Assembly (NCBI GenBank): GCA_018066965.1
Contig: JAGPVP010000102.1
Coordinates: forward strand, 1 to 39,535
Source: Zhongshania sp.
GTDB taxonomy: Bacteria; Pseudomonadota; Gammaproteobacteria; Pseudomonadales; Spongiibacteraceae
Direction of reading: 5' to 3'
DNA length: 39,535 nucleotides
The notes below the pieces were generated by a model. That model was not told where the DNA came from. It saw only the letters and a program-made list of their open reading frames with translations, and did not search any database. Position numbers and translations under genes: made by a program. Below, one piece after another: positions 7,283 through 15,452 of the stretch (positions are counted from its first letter, which is position 1; the number at the start of each line of letters is the position of its first letter).

Positions 7283-9457
7283 ATGAGTCGCAATCAAGCG
7301 CGTGTTCAAGCAGTTTCCCAGATTATTAATCGTAAGCCGATAGAGGTTACGATGCCTGAGCCACTCAGCAAAATTTGGGCAAGTGATGTCTTCAATCTTG
7401 CGAAGATGGAGGAGGCCCTGTCTAAAAATGCATTTAAGGCAGTGAAAACCACCGTACAGACTGGTGCTCCGCTTGATTCAGCTACAGCTGACGTTGTTGC
7501 TGCGGCCATGAAAGATTGGGCACTAGGTAAAGGCGTTAAGTTTTTCTCGCATATTTTCTACCCAATGACCAACGCCACTGCTGAGAAGCACGACGGCTTC
7601 ATCATTACCAATACAGAAGGTAATGCGATTACTGAATTTACCGGTAGCTTGTTAATTAAAGGTGAGCCAGACGGCTCTTCTTTCCCTAACGGCAGCCTAC
7701 GTATGACCAACGCTGCGCGTGGTTATACTGCATGGGACCCAACTAGCCCTGCCTACATTATGCACACCGATAACGGCTCAACGCTGATGATTCCTAGCGT
7801 GTTCATGAGCTGGACTGGCGAAGCATTGGATAAGAAAATCCCATTGCTACGTTCAAACTCGGCAATGAATAAAGCTGGTCAGCGCGTTCTGTCTTTAATG
7901 GGCGAAACTGAAATTGCTGCGCTGAACTCTAGCTGCGGTGCTGAGCAGGAATACTTCCTGATCGACTCTAACTTCGCAAATAGCCGTCCAGATTTGATGT
8001 TGGCAGGCCGTACTTTATTCGGTGCGCCTCCTGCTAAAGGTCAGCAGTTTGATGACCATTACTTCGCGGCGATTCCTGAGCGTGTACAAGTCTTCATGCA
8101 AGATCTAGAAGACAAGCTTTACCGTTTGGGCATTCCAGCTAAGACGCATCACAATGAAGTAGCGCCAGGTCAGTTTGAAATCGCGCCCTATTATGAGGCA
8201 GCGAACATCGCGTCTGATCATCAGCAATTGCTAATGACGCTGCTTAAGCTGACTGCGAAGCGTCATGGCTTTGTTTGCTTATTGCACGAAAAGCCCTTTG
8301 CCGGCGTGAATGGCTCAGGAAAACACGTGAACTGGTCGGTGGGTAACGCAACTCAGGGCAACTTGCTTGATCCGGGTAGCACGCCGCACGATAATATTAA
8401 TTTCTTGCTCTTTTGTGGTGCGGTAATTCGTGGCGTGCACCTTTTTGGCCCATTGCTGCGCGCAGTTATTGCCTCTGCGTCGAATGACCACCGTCTAGGT
8501 GCTAACGAAGCACCGCCAGCCATTCTGTCTGTGTACTTGGGCGAGCAGCTCGAGCGCGTATTTAACGACATTAAAGAAGGCAAGTTATTGACGTCCGAAG
8601 TGGGTGGCTTTATGGATTCAGGCTTGAGCCAAATCCTTAAGTTTGAACGCGATCCAGGCGACCGTAACCGCACGTCACCGTTTGCCTTCACTGGCAACCG
8701 TTTTGAATTCCGTGCGGTAGGTTCTTCAGCCTCAGTGTCTGGCCCACTGGTAGCGATGAATACCATGTTGGCTGATTCTTTGAACTGGATTGCCGATAAG
8801 CTTGAAACTGAGTTAGCCACTGGCACCAGTAAGCCAGTGGCTGCAGTTAAAGTCTTGAAGGAATTGATGGAAGGTCACAGCAACGTTATTTTCGGTGGCG
8901 ACGGCTACTCAGCTGAATGGCACCGTATGGCGGTTGAAGATCGCGGCCTGAAAAATCTGCCAACATCTGCTGACGCACTACCTGCTTTCCGCGAAGAGTC
9001 TGTTGTTAAGTTGTTCTCTAGCAGCGGTGTATTAACGCCGGTCGAGCTGGCAAGTCGTTTTGAGGTTTACTCAGAGCAGTATTTGTTGTCGATTGAGGTT
9101 GAAGCTAAGTTGGTTGTCGATATAGCGACCACTATGATTTACCCAGCGGCGGTTGAGTACCTGTCGCAAATCGCAACTACCGCGTCGTCAATGGCAGCAT
9201 TGAATATTTCTTTAGACAGCGGCGTTGCTGCCGCTGTTGCCGGCGAAGCGAATGCGATGATGGCGGCAGTACGTACATTAAGTGCGGCCTTAGAAGTGCA
9301 CGACTTTGATTCTACCGAAGCGCATATGCAGTATGCTGCAAGCACCTTGCGTAGTTTGATGGTTGAAGTTCGTGGCCACGCTGACACCTTGGAAACTTTG
9401 GTTGCAGATGATTTGTGGCCATTGCCTAAGTACGCGGAAATGCTGTTTATTAAGTAA
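7283..9457 (+). CDS. glnN: Glutamine synthetase type III
   Basis: A 724-residue type III glutamine synthetase, making glutamine from glutamate, ammonia and ATP in the cytosol. The length and the N-terminal GSIII-specific domain (FNLAKMEEALSKNAFKAVK and KFFSHIFYPMTNATAEKHDG) separate it from the roughly 470-residue type I GlnA. Catalytic-core motifs are GAEQEYFLID (about residues 218-227, metal-binding Glu), HHNEVAPGQFEIAPYYE, GSGKHVNWSVG (about 343-353, ATP/ammonia site) and NRTSPFAFTGNRFEFRAVGS (glutamate-binding Arg). The ATG has AAGGCGAGG about 10 bases upstream. Type III enzymes are best known from Bacteroidetes, cyanobacteria and Firmicutes, so its presence in a gammaproteobacterial context is notable; most such hosts also carry glnA elsewhere. 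It is monocistronic, with a strong terminator 60 bases downstream. Confidence 0.95.
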   Translation: MSRNQARVQAVSQIINRKPIEVTMPEPLSKIWASDVFNLAKMEEALSKNAFKAVKTTVQTGAPLDSATADVVAAAMKDWALGKGVKFFSHIFYPMTNATAEKHDGFIITNTEGNAITEFTGSLLIKGEPDGSSFPNGSLRMTNAARGYTAWDPTSPAYIMHTDNGSTLMIPSVFMSWTGEALDKKIPLLRSNSAMNKAGQRVLSLMGETEIAALNSSCGAEQEYFLIDSNFANSRPDLMLAGRTLFGAPPAKGQQFDDHYFAAIPERVQVFMQDLEDKLYRLGIPAKTHHNEVAPGQFEIAPYYEAANIASDHQQLLMTLLKLTAKRHGFVCLLHEKPFAGVNGSGKHVNWSVGNATQGNLLDPGSTPHDNINFLLFCGAVIRGVHLFGPLLRAVIASASNDHRLGANEAPPAILSVYLGEQLERVFNDIKEGKLLTSEVGGFMDSGLSQILKFERDPGDRNRTSPFAFTGNRFEFRAVGSSASVSGPLVAMNTMLADSLNWIADKLETELATGTSKPVAAVKVLKELMEGHSNVIFGGDGYSAEWHRMAVEDRGLKNLPTSADALPAFREESVVKLFSSSGVLTPVELASRFEVYSEQYLLSIEVEAKLVVDIATTMIYPAAVEYLSQIATTASSMAALNISLDSGVAAAVAGEANAMMAAVRTLSAALEVHDFDSTEAHMQYAASTLRSLMVEVRGHADTLETLVADDLWPLPKYAEMLFIK

Positions 9458-9513
9458 ATTGACGGCAGTCGTTTAGGCTGCAAGCAGTTTGTTTGAAAAC
9501 ACATTTTGATAGT

Positions 9514-9541
9514 AAAACGCCCTCTCCATGAGGGCGTTTTT
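9514..9541 (+). terminator. Rho-independent terminator of glnN
   Basis: A perfect 11-base-pair stem, AAAACGCCCTC (9514-9524) with GAGGGCGTTTT (9530-9540), a 5-base loop and a T-rich 3' side. It lies 57 bases after the glnN stop. The A/T flanks also make it usable from the other strand. Confidence 0.85.
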
Positions 9542-9737
9542 GCGTTTAGGCTCTTTAAAATAATAGTGTGTAGGTACGTCCTCTTGGACGGGGGTGGTCG
9601 TGGCGTGTGCGGAGCCGGTGACTGTAGCGAACACGATGCAGTGTAAATCTAAGCGAGAGGGTTGGCGGTGTATTAATAATGTATGTTAGAAAGGGCGTCA
9701 GATTGAGGGTTCTGCCCGTTGAAGGTACATAACAAGA

Positions 9738-11057
9738 GTGAATAGTGTGGATTTTGAAAATTACAAACAGGCTTCTATAGACCTTGCCGAGCAGGTACTT
9801 GCGGTTCTCTTGCAAACTCAGACCTATGCCCAGCTAGCACTGGTTTTGGTGGTTTTTGGCATTACTTTTTTTATTACCACCTACATTCGTAAGTTTGTTC
9901 CTCTCTTTGCCGATGCGCCAGCGAATGCGCCGCTTAAACCGCTGCGTAGGCTTACCGGCAAGCTGGGAGTGCTGATATTCCCTTTGCTTACCATTTTGGT
10001 TTTGAGTTTTGCTGTTGAATTGAGTGCGCAGTTCATTGGGGCGTTCTGGCTGGTGAGAACGGCGTTATTCGTTGCCATGATGTTGGTTTTTAGGTCACTA
10101 ATTCGTGATTATGTAAAAAACGATTTCATCGCATTTGTGTTTCGCTGGATTGGCCAGCCATTGCTGTTCCTGCATTTACTGAATGTGCTACAGCCGATTA
10201 TTGCCATACTCGAAGGCATGAAAATATCTGTGGGTAATATAGATATTTCAGCTTATGGCGTTGTTCGCGTGGCCTTGTTTGGCTCGCTGCTATTTTGGTT
10301 GGGGCGGGTGTCGAACAGTACCGGCCAGGAGATTATTCGACGTCAGGAAAAGCTCGATTTTAGAACCAGGGAAGTGGCTGCAAAATTGTTTGAAGTGGCC
10401 ATTTTTGTTTTGATTTTCTTGCTACTACTGCAAGTCATGGGGGTCAATCTTACTGCCTTGGCGGTGTTTGGTGGTGCCTTGGGTGTGGGGCTTGGTTTTG
10501 GTTTGCAGGCGATAGCATCCAACTTTATCTCTGGCATTATTATTTTACTCGACCGATCCATTTCCCTAGATGACTACATTGAGCTTGAAGATGGCCGCAC
10601 CGGATTTGTTCGGGAGCTGACTCTTAGATCGACCACCTTGGAAACCTATGATGGCAAAGACATCATGGTGCCAAATGAAAAGTTCGTAACGGAGAGTTTT
10701 ACTAACTGGACTCACAAAAATAAAAAGCAACGTTACCGCGTCGATTTTTCGGTAGCCTACGATTCTGATATCCGTCAGTTAGTCGAAATTATCAAAGAAA
10801 CCGTGGCCTCGCATGCGCAGGTTCTTAGCGGCGAGAGTATTCCGTTTGAAGAACGACCCGATTGCGAAATTGACAGTTTTGGTGATTCTGGCGTGAATAT
10901 GTTCGTCGAGTTTTGGATGATGGGTATCGATGACGGTAAAAACCGTGTCGGTGGCGATTTGCTCCTGATGATTTTTGAAGCTATGCGTGACAACGGCTTC
11001 CAAATCCCCTTCCCTCAGCGCGAGGTGCGGGTGCTCAACGAGAGCATGGGGAAGTAA
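9738..11057 (+). CDS. MscS-family mechanosensitive ion channel
   Basis: A 439-residue inner-membrane protein of the small-conductance mechanosensitive channel family, which opens under membrane tension to release solutes on hypo-osmotic shock. Hydrophobic segments lie at about residues 32-50, 75-98, 103-120, 140-160, 172-188 and 215-235. The pore helix is at about 240-265 (FGGALGVGLGFGLQAIASNF, the Gly/Ala-rich MscS signature). The beta domain (LDRSISLDDYIEL, LRSTTLETYDGKDIMVPN) and a C-terminal alpha/beta domain follow. It is longer than E. coli MscS (286 residues), with extra N-terminal membrane helices as in YnaI/YbdG-type channels. The start is GTG 9738; a second GTG at 9747 is possible and neither has a strong ribosome site. 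Confidence 0.88.
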   Translation: MNSVDFENYKQASIDLAEQVLAVLLQTQTYAQLALVLVVFGITFFITTYIRKFVPLFADAPANAPLKPLRRLTGKLGVLIFPLLTILVLSFAVELSAQFIGAFWLVRTALFVAMMLVFRSLIRDYVKNDFIAFVFRWIGQPLLFLHLLNVLQPIIAILEGMKISVGNIDISAYGVVRVALFGSLLFWLGRVSNSTGQEIIRRQEKLDFRTREVAAKLFEVAIFVLIFLLLLQVMGVNLTALAVFGGALGVGLGFGLQAIASNFISGIIILLDRSISLDDYIELEDGRTGFVRELTLRSTTLETYDGKDIMVPNEKFVTESFTNWTHKNKKQRYRVDFSVAYDSDIRQLVEIIKETVASHAQVLSGESIPFEERPDCEIDSFGDSGVNMFVEFWMMGIDDGKNRVGGDLLLMIFEAMRDNGFQIPFPQREVRVLNESMGK

Positions 11058-11076
11058 AGCTACTACTCAATTTTCC

Positions 11077-11107
11077 CGAATCTGGCTGTTATTTATAGCC
11101 AGATTCG
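11077..11107. terminator. Stem-loop between convergent mscS-like and LLM genes
   Basis: A perfect 11-bp inverted repeat, CGAATCTGGCT (11077-11087) and AGCCAGATTCG (11097-11107), with a 9-base loop, sits 20 bases after the channel stop and 45 bases after the LLM gene's end on the other strand. There is no T-run on either side, so it may be a weak bidirectional terminator or an mRNA 3'-end stabiliser. Confidence 0.5.
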
Positions 11108-11152
11108 CTTAGTTAGCCTGCTTTTATACAGGTGTTCTCGAAGGCTATCGTG

Positions 11153-12136
11153 TTATAGCTTAAGCGACGACACAATTTCGTAAGACCGTAGGCGTGCCTC
11201 GTGGGTGTAAATTTGCGAGGTGATCATCAGTTCATCGGCTTGGGTTTTATCGATAAATTTTTGCATGTCTTCTTGTACTTTATCGGCGGTGCCAATCGCT
11301 GAGCAGGACATGATTTGACGAAGCAGCATTTGCTCGCCGCCTGATAGTTGCGCTAGATAGTTATCCGCGGGGGGCTGCAGTTTCCCCGGCTGCCCGCGTC
11401 GCAAATTGACGAAAGCACGCTGCATCGAACTCGCTATATAGTGAGCTTGGGCGTCAGTGTCGGCGGCAAACACGTTAAAACCCAACATCACATAAGGCTT
11501 ATCTAGCTGCGCGGAAGGGCGGAAGCGTTCGCGGTACAGGGCAATCGCAGGCAGCATTTGCTCTGGCGCAAAATGCGATGCAAAGGAGTAGGGCAAGCCA
11601 AGTGACGCAGCTAACTGGGCGCCGAATAAGCTGGAGCCTAGAATCCAAAACGGAATATTAAGGCCGCTTCCGGGTACGGCATGAATTTTTTGATCGGGAT
11701 GCGGTTCACCAAAGTAACCCATTAGTTCTACCACATCGCGTGGGAACTGATCGACGTCGGAATCCATATTGCGACGCATGGCGTAGGCGGTGGCTTGATC
11801 TGTGCCGGGTGCGCGACCAAGCCCAAGATCGATGCGATTCGGGTATAGGGCCTCTAGGGTGCCAAACTGTTCCGCGATAATGAGGGGCGCGTGATTGGGC
11901 AGCATAACGCCGCCGGCTCCAACACGGATAGTCTTGGTGCCCCCAGCAATGTGACCAATGACAACGGCGGTAGCGGCACTGGCAATGCCTTGCATATTAT
12001 GGTGTTCCGCCAGCCAATAGCGATTAAATCCCCATTTTTCGGCGTGCTGTGCCAATGAAAGGCTGTTCTGTAGGGACGTACCCGCATCACCGTCGGCGGT
12101 AATGGGGGAAAGGTCTAGCACTGATAATTTAGCCAT
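11153..12136 (-). CDS. LLM class flavin-dependent oxidoreductase (YhbW-like)
   Basis: A 327-residue member of the bacterial-luciferase-like monooxygenase superfamily, FMN-dependent TIM-barrel enzymes. It matches the YhbW/MsnO8-like subgroup: the N-terminus [27 protein letters not shown] (the AEHH active-site segment), [25 protein letters not shown], and [12 protein letters not shown], followed by a long insertion and [13 protein letters not shown] near the end. The actual substrate is not predictable. It is 36 bases downstream of the YdjM-like gene on the same strand and may share its transcript. Confidence 0.85.
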   Translation of the reverse strand: MAKLSVLDLSPITADGDAGTSLQNSLSLAQHAEKWGFNRYWLAEHHNMQGIASAATAVVIGHIAGGTKTIRVGAGGVMLPNHAPLIIAEQFGTLEALYPNRIDLGLGRAPGTDQATAYAMRRNMDSDVDQFPRDVVELMGYFGEPHPDQKIHAVPGSGLNIPFWILGSSLFGAQLAASLGLPYSFASHFAPEQMLPAIALYRERFRPSAQLDKPYVMLGFNVFAADTDAQAHYIASSMQRAFVNLRRGQPGKLQPPADNYLAQLSGGEQMLLRQIMSCSAIGTADKVQEDMQKFIDKTQADELMITSQIYTHEARLRSYEIVSSLKL

Positions 12137-12172
12137 GAGTCATCCGTATTTGGTCGCGAAACGGCTAACAAA

Positions 12173-13168
12173 TTATTGCGTTAGCATTTGCCATAATTGA
12201 CGAAGCTTCTCTTTGCCATCGCTTCTATGGGTTTGGTAGATGACTGGTTTATTGGGGGTGTCTGGCGATAATTCAATACTCCATAGCGCATCCAGCTCAT
12301 TCGGCAGCAGGGAATAACGAATATCAATAATGCGTTGGGGGTTGTTTGGGTCTAGGGCAATATAACCCTTTGAGAACCAACGAAAGCGCTCTAGGTCGGT
12401 TGCTTGGCGGCTATCCGCTCGCAGCCACGGTATGTCGCTGAGTATGAGTAGAGGGATGCTATTACCAGGAAAGATCTTGGGCTCGCGGCCAACTCGCACT
12501 GCGTCTATGTAATAGGCAGTATCTGTGCGGTAGACAATTTTCCACAGCAGGATATTTCCGAAAGACGGCTTTGCTTCCAAGCTATGGACAAGGTGCCCGC
12601 GACTAGCGGCGAGTTCGTGGCCCGCGGCTTCGGCGCGATCGCGCTGCCACCAGCCGAGGGTGGGGTAGGCAAACATCCAAAATAGCGCGAAGGGGGCAGC
12701 CGAGCGCCAGTGCTTACGCAGACTTAGAATGAGCAATCCCGCAATGGGTAGGGTGTATAGCGGGTCGATAATCGACATGATATTCCACGCGACTCGCTCA
12801 TTGCTAAACGGCCAGTAAAGCTGTGTGCCGTAGGTGGTGCAGGCATCGAGCAGGGCGTGGGTGGCGTAACCCAGCGTGCAAAACAGCACACTTTGTTGCC
12901 AGCTAAGGGCGTTCCGCTGGCCTATCAGTTTATGTAAAACCAAGCCGCAGATGAGCCCGCCCAAGGGAATAAAAATAAGCGAGTGGGTGAATTGCCGGTG
13001 ATACTCTAAAAATAACAAGGGGTCGCTAGTAGAGCGAATGATCACGTCTAAATCAGCGGCCATGCCGGCTAAAAAGCCGAGCAGCACCACGCCACCGCGC
13101 TTTGCTACTTTACTGCCGGAATTGCGAACAGCGACTGCGCCGAGTAGGCCTTGGGTAAGAGGATCCAT
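12173..13168 (-). CDS. YdjM-like membrane-bound metal-dependent hydrolase
   Basis: A 331-residue polytopic inner-membrane protein of the YdjM/DUF457 group, annotated as membrane-bound metal-dependent hydrolases. The family N-terminus MDPLTQGLLGAV is present, followed by several membrane helices. Conserved His/Asp residues are in GMAADLDVI, HRQFTHSLIF and GYATHALLDACTTYGTQLYWPF and probably bind metal. The C-terminal 130 residues are soluble-looking. In E. coli ydjM is LexA-controlled; I see no clear LexA box (CTGT-N8-ACAG) here. Its likely partners are the LLM gene downstream and the TIGR02647 gene 135 bases upstream, on the same strand. Confidence 0.82.
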   Translation of the reverse strand: MDPLTQGLLGAVAVRNSGSKVAKRGGVVLLGFLAGMAADLDVIIRSTSDPLLFLEYHRQFTHSLIFIPLGGLICGLVLHKLIGQRNALSWQQSVLFCTLGYATHALLDACTTYGTQLYWPFSNERVAWNIMSIIDPLYTLPIAGLLILSLRKHWRSAAPFALFWMFAYPTLGWWQRDRAEAAGHELAASRGHLVHSLEAKPSFGNILLWKIVYRTDTAYYIDAVRVGREPKIFPGNSIPLLILSDIPWLRADSRQATDLERFRWFSKGYIALDPNNPQRIIDIRYSLLPNELDALWSIELSPDTPNKPVIYQTHRSDGKEKLRQLWQMLTQ

Positions 13169-13303
13169 TAACAGCTCTGCATTGGGTGAGAGCAGAGAGT
13201 GTATCTGAAATTGAGTATGGGAATCACGTAAAGTGGGGGCGCGTACACGGTCGGCACTGGAGCATTTGGGCTCTAATTGCCGACCCTATTTGAGGTGATG
13301 ATA

Positions 13304-13555
13304 TTAGCTGGTAACTGCTTCTTTACATTGTAAAACGGTAAGTAGGCTGTCTAGATGACGGATGACTTCTTGGCCGCTGCTTGTTAGATAGCCACCGTCG
13401 GGTAGGGTAATAAGGTCTTTATCGTAAAGGCGTTGGGTGGCGGCGATAGTGCCCGATTCTGCGGTGTGATGTACCTTAATGCCTTCTAATGCGGAGGCGG
13501 GGTTGAATTGGGTGAGTACACGTATTTCGTCAAGAATGTCTTTGGGTAGAGGCAT
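13304..13555 (-). CDS. TIGR02647 family small protein
   Basis: An 83-residue protein matching the TIGR02647 family, which is known mostly from Pseudomonas and relatives and has no assigned role. Family-like segments are FNPASALEGIKVHHTAES, IAATQRLYDKDLITLPDGGYLT and a C-terminal helix (EVIRHLDSLLTVL). The arrangement resembles a small winged-helix DNA-binding fold (helix, helix, beta wing LPDGGYLTSSG). AAGG lies about 9 bases before the ATG. It is divergent from the amidase gene. Confidence 0.8.
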   Translation of the reverse strand: MPLPKDILDEIRVLTQFNPASALEGIKVHHTAESGTIAATQRLYDKDLITLPDGGYLTSSGQEVIRHLDSLLTVLQCKEAVTS

Positions 13556-13784
13556 AGCTACAACCTTGTATTGTTATGGATTAAAAGGTGTTGCGAAGAG
13601 CATTTGAATGTTTGTTGTAAATTCTGGGTGCTTACGTATCCGTTTGCCCAGCCCGAATACTGTAGCGCGAAATGGGTACTCAGCCAAAGGCATTTTGATT
13701 ATTTACTTAGCGGTTACATTTTGTCCATTGCAACAGGCCATGCATTACTTGTTACTATCATAAGAATAATAAGGGGAGGCCACG

Positions 13785-15254
13785 ATGTTTACAGAATACC
13801 GCGAGTACGACGGGCTGGGTTTGGCGGGCTTGATAAAGGCGAGAGAGGTGACGCCGTCTGAGTTGCTAGAAGCCGCGATTGCGCGTGCTAATGAGATTAA
13901 CCCAAGTATTAATGCCCTCATTCATCGTTTTGAAGACCGGGCTTATCGACATATTAAAGACGGTTTGCCCGACGGCCCATTCACGGGTGTGCCCTTTGTA
14001 TTAAAGGATTTATTGGCGGCCTTTGCCGGTGAGCCACTGACAATGGGTAGTCGCGGCATGACGGCGGTGCCAAATTACGACAGTGAGCTAGTGCGTCGTT
14101 ACAAGGCGAGCGGTGTGAATATCTTTGCTAAAACGAATACCCCCGAGTTTGGCTTAATTATCACCACCGAACCCAAGGCACATGGTGTTAGTCACAATCC
14201 CCATAAGCATGGTTACAGTACAGGTGGTTCTTCGGGTGGCAGTGCTGCGTCAGTGGCGGCGGGCATTGTTCCCATGGCTCACGGTGGCGATGGCGGCGGT
14301 TCTATTCGATTCCCCGCGTCTTGGTGCGGTGTCTTTGGCTTAAAGCCTTCTAGAGGGCGTAATCCGCTAGGGCCAGATCAAGGGGAAGACTGGCAAGGTG
14401 CCGTGGCGGAGCACGTATTAACGCGCAGTGTGCGCGACAGTGCAGCGATGCTCGATTGCACTAGTGGCCATGAAATCGGCGCACCCTACAATATTGCCTT
14501 ACCAAGAGGTTCGTTTTTGTCTGCTACTCAACGTGAGCCAAAGCCGCTGCGTATCGCCCTGAGCAGGCGGCCGCTGGTAAATACCGAAACACACCCTGAA
14601 GTAGAAATTGCATTAAACAAGACGGCGCAGCAGTTACGTGAACTTGGCCATGAGGTGGTAGAGACGGAGCCGCAGATCAATATCGAGCGATTTTGGCGCG
14701 ACTTTTTTGTAGTGGTGTGCGGCGAAGTTGCCGCCATGGTGGCGGGGTATAAGTCTTTATACGGCGCTGCGTGTGTAAAGCAGTTTGAACCGGCCACTAA
14801 AAATATGGCGATGATAGGCCGCTCACTCAGCGCCGCAGATTTTGTTAGTGCAAAAAAAGGGTGGCACGATATTCAATTGGCGATGGGGCGCTTGTTGGAG
14901 CATCACGACCTGATGCTTTGTCCGACTATTCCGACGCCAGCCGTTCCGCATGGCCAATTACCCAATAGCAAAATTGAAGAATTGCTAATGCTTGCCTCTC
15001 ACCACTTAAATGTCGGGAAATTATTGCTTCGCTCAGGCCTTGTTGAGCAAATGGCGTCGCCGATATTGGAGAAAATGGCATTCACGATGATGGGTAATAT
15101 CACAGGACTGCCCGGTATGTCGGTGCCCCTGCACAGCAGCAGCGACGGTCTGCCGATTGGTATGCAATTTACTGGGCGTATGAATGATGAAGGAACTTTG
15201 TTTAGTCTTGCTGCACAGCTAGAACGCGAGCTTGGTTTTTCATTGTCGGCGTGA
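13785..15254 (+). CDS. Amidase, amidase-signature family
   Basis: A 489-residue amidase-signature hydrolase, cleaving amide bonds by a Ser-cisSer-Lys mechanism. The whole triad is visible: Lys74 in VPFVLKDLL, cis-Ser149 in STGGSSGGSAAS, and nucleophile Ser173 in GGDGGGSIRFPASWCG. The C-terminal FTMMGNITGLPGMSVPLH and GLPIGMQFTGRM are standard family closure motifs. The length is typical. A strong ribosome site (GGGGAGG) lies about 6 bases before the ATG. There are no GatB/GatC neighbours, so it is more likely a catabolic or detoxifying amidase than GatA. The substrate is unknown. No signal peptide is visible. Confidence 0.9.
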   Translation: MFTEYREYDGLGLAGLIKAREVTPSELLEAAIARANEINPSINALIHRFEDRAYRHIKDGLPDGPFTGVPFVLKDLLAAFAGEPLTMGSRGMTAVPNYDSELVRRYKASGVNIFAKTNTPEFGLIITTEPKAHGVSHNPHKHGYSTGGSSGGSAASVAAGIVPMAHGGDGGGSIRFPASWCGVFGLKPSRGRNPLGPDQGEDWQGAVAEHVLTRSVRDSAAMLDCTSGHEIGAPYNIALPRGSFLSATQREPKPLRIALSRRPLVNTETHPEVEIALNKTAQQLRELGHEVVETEPQINIERFWRDFFVVVCGEVAAMVAGYKSLYGAACVKQFEPATKNMAMIGRSLSAADFVSAKKGWHDIQLAMGRLLEHHDLMLCPTIPTPAVPHGQLPNSKIEELLMLASHHLNVGKLLLRSGLVEQMASPILEKMAFTMMGNITGLPGMSVPLHSSSDGLPIGMQFTGRMNDEGTLFSLAAQLERELGFSLSA

Positions 15255-15452
15255 TTCTGTTGTTGGGGCTAGCTTTCTCAGGTATTCCCAGCTCCGTTTT
15301 CCCCAGCCCATTATCGCCAAACGAAATTGGTAATCTACAGCCGGCATAAAGCACACAACCACTAGAGTATTGCGGGTATCTATGTGGATTGATACCTGGA
15401 ATTGAACGCATCCGAAATCTTCATCTCAGGTTTTTATTTGGATGCGGTGTGC
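15255..15452. other. Intergenic segment with nested inverted repeats
   Basis: A 198-base gap between the convergent amidase and lipoprotein genes. It holds GGTATC/GATACC (15375-15380/15391-15396) and, next to it, CGCATCC/GGATGCG (15407-15413/15440-15446) extended by GAAAT/ATTT. On the minus strand a short open frame from ATG 15347 reads MPAVDYQFRLAIMGWGKRSW and onwards, ending in the stop at about 15252. It has no recognisable ribosome site. The segment may be a dispersed intergenic repeat or a decayed element; nothing here is a confident gene. Confidence 0.3.

Noticed and set aside
12173..13303. A LexA box for the YdjM-like gene
   Set aside because: No CTGT-N8-ACAG sequence was found in its upstream region.
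13720..13784. TTGCAA/TACTAT pair as a sigma-70 promoter for the amidase
   Set aside because: The 20-base spacing is outside the normal range, so it is not listed as a feature.
13571..13861. A 96-codon frame on the plus strand before the amidase
   Set aside because: It overlaps the amidase start in another frame, lacks a ribosome site, and has Cys/Trp-rich composition unlike real proteins.
15202..15411. A 69-codon minus-strand frame between amidase and lipoprotein genes
   Set aside because: No ribosome site and it overlaps the amidase end; the segment is reported only as a possible repeat.
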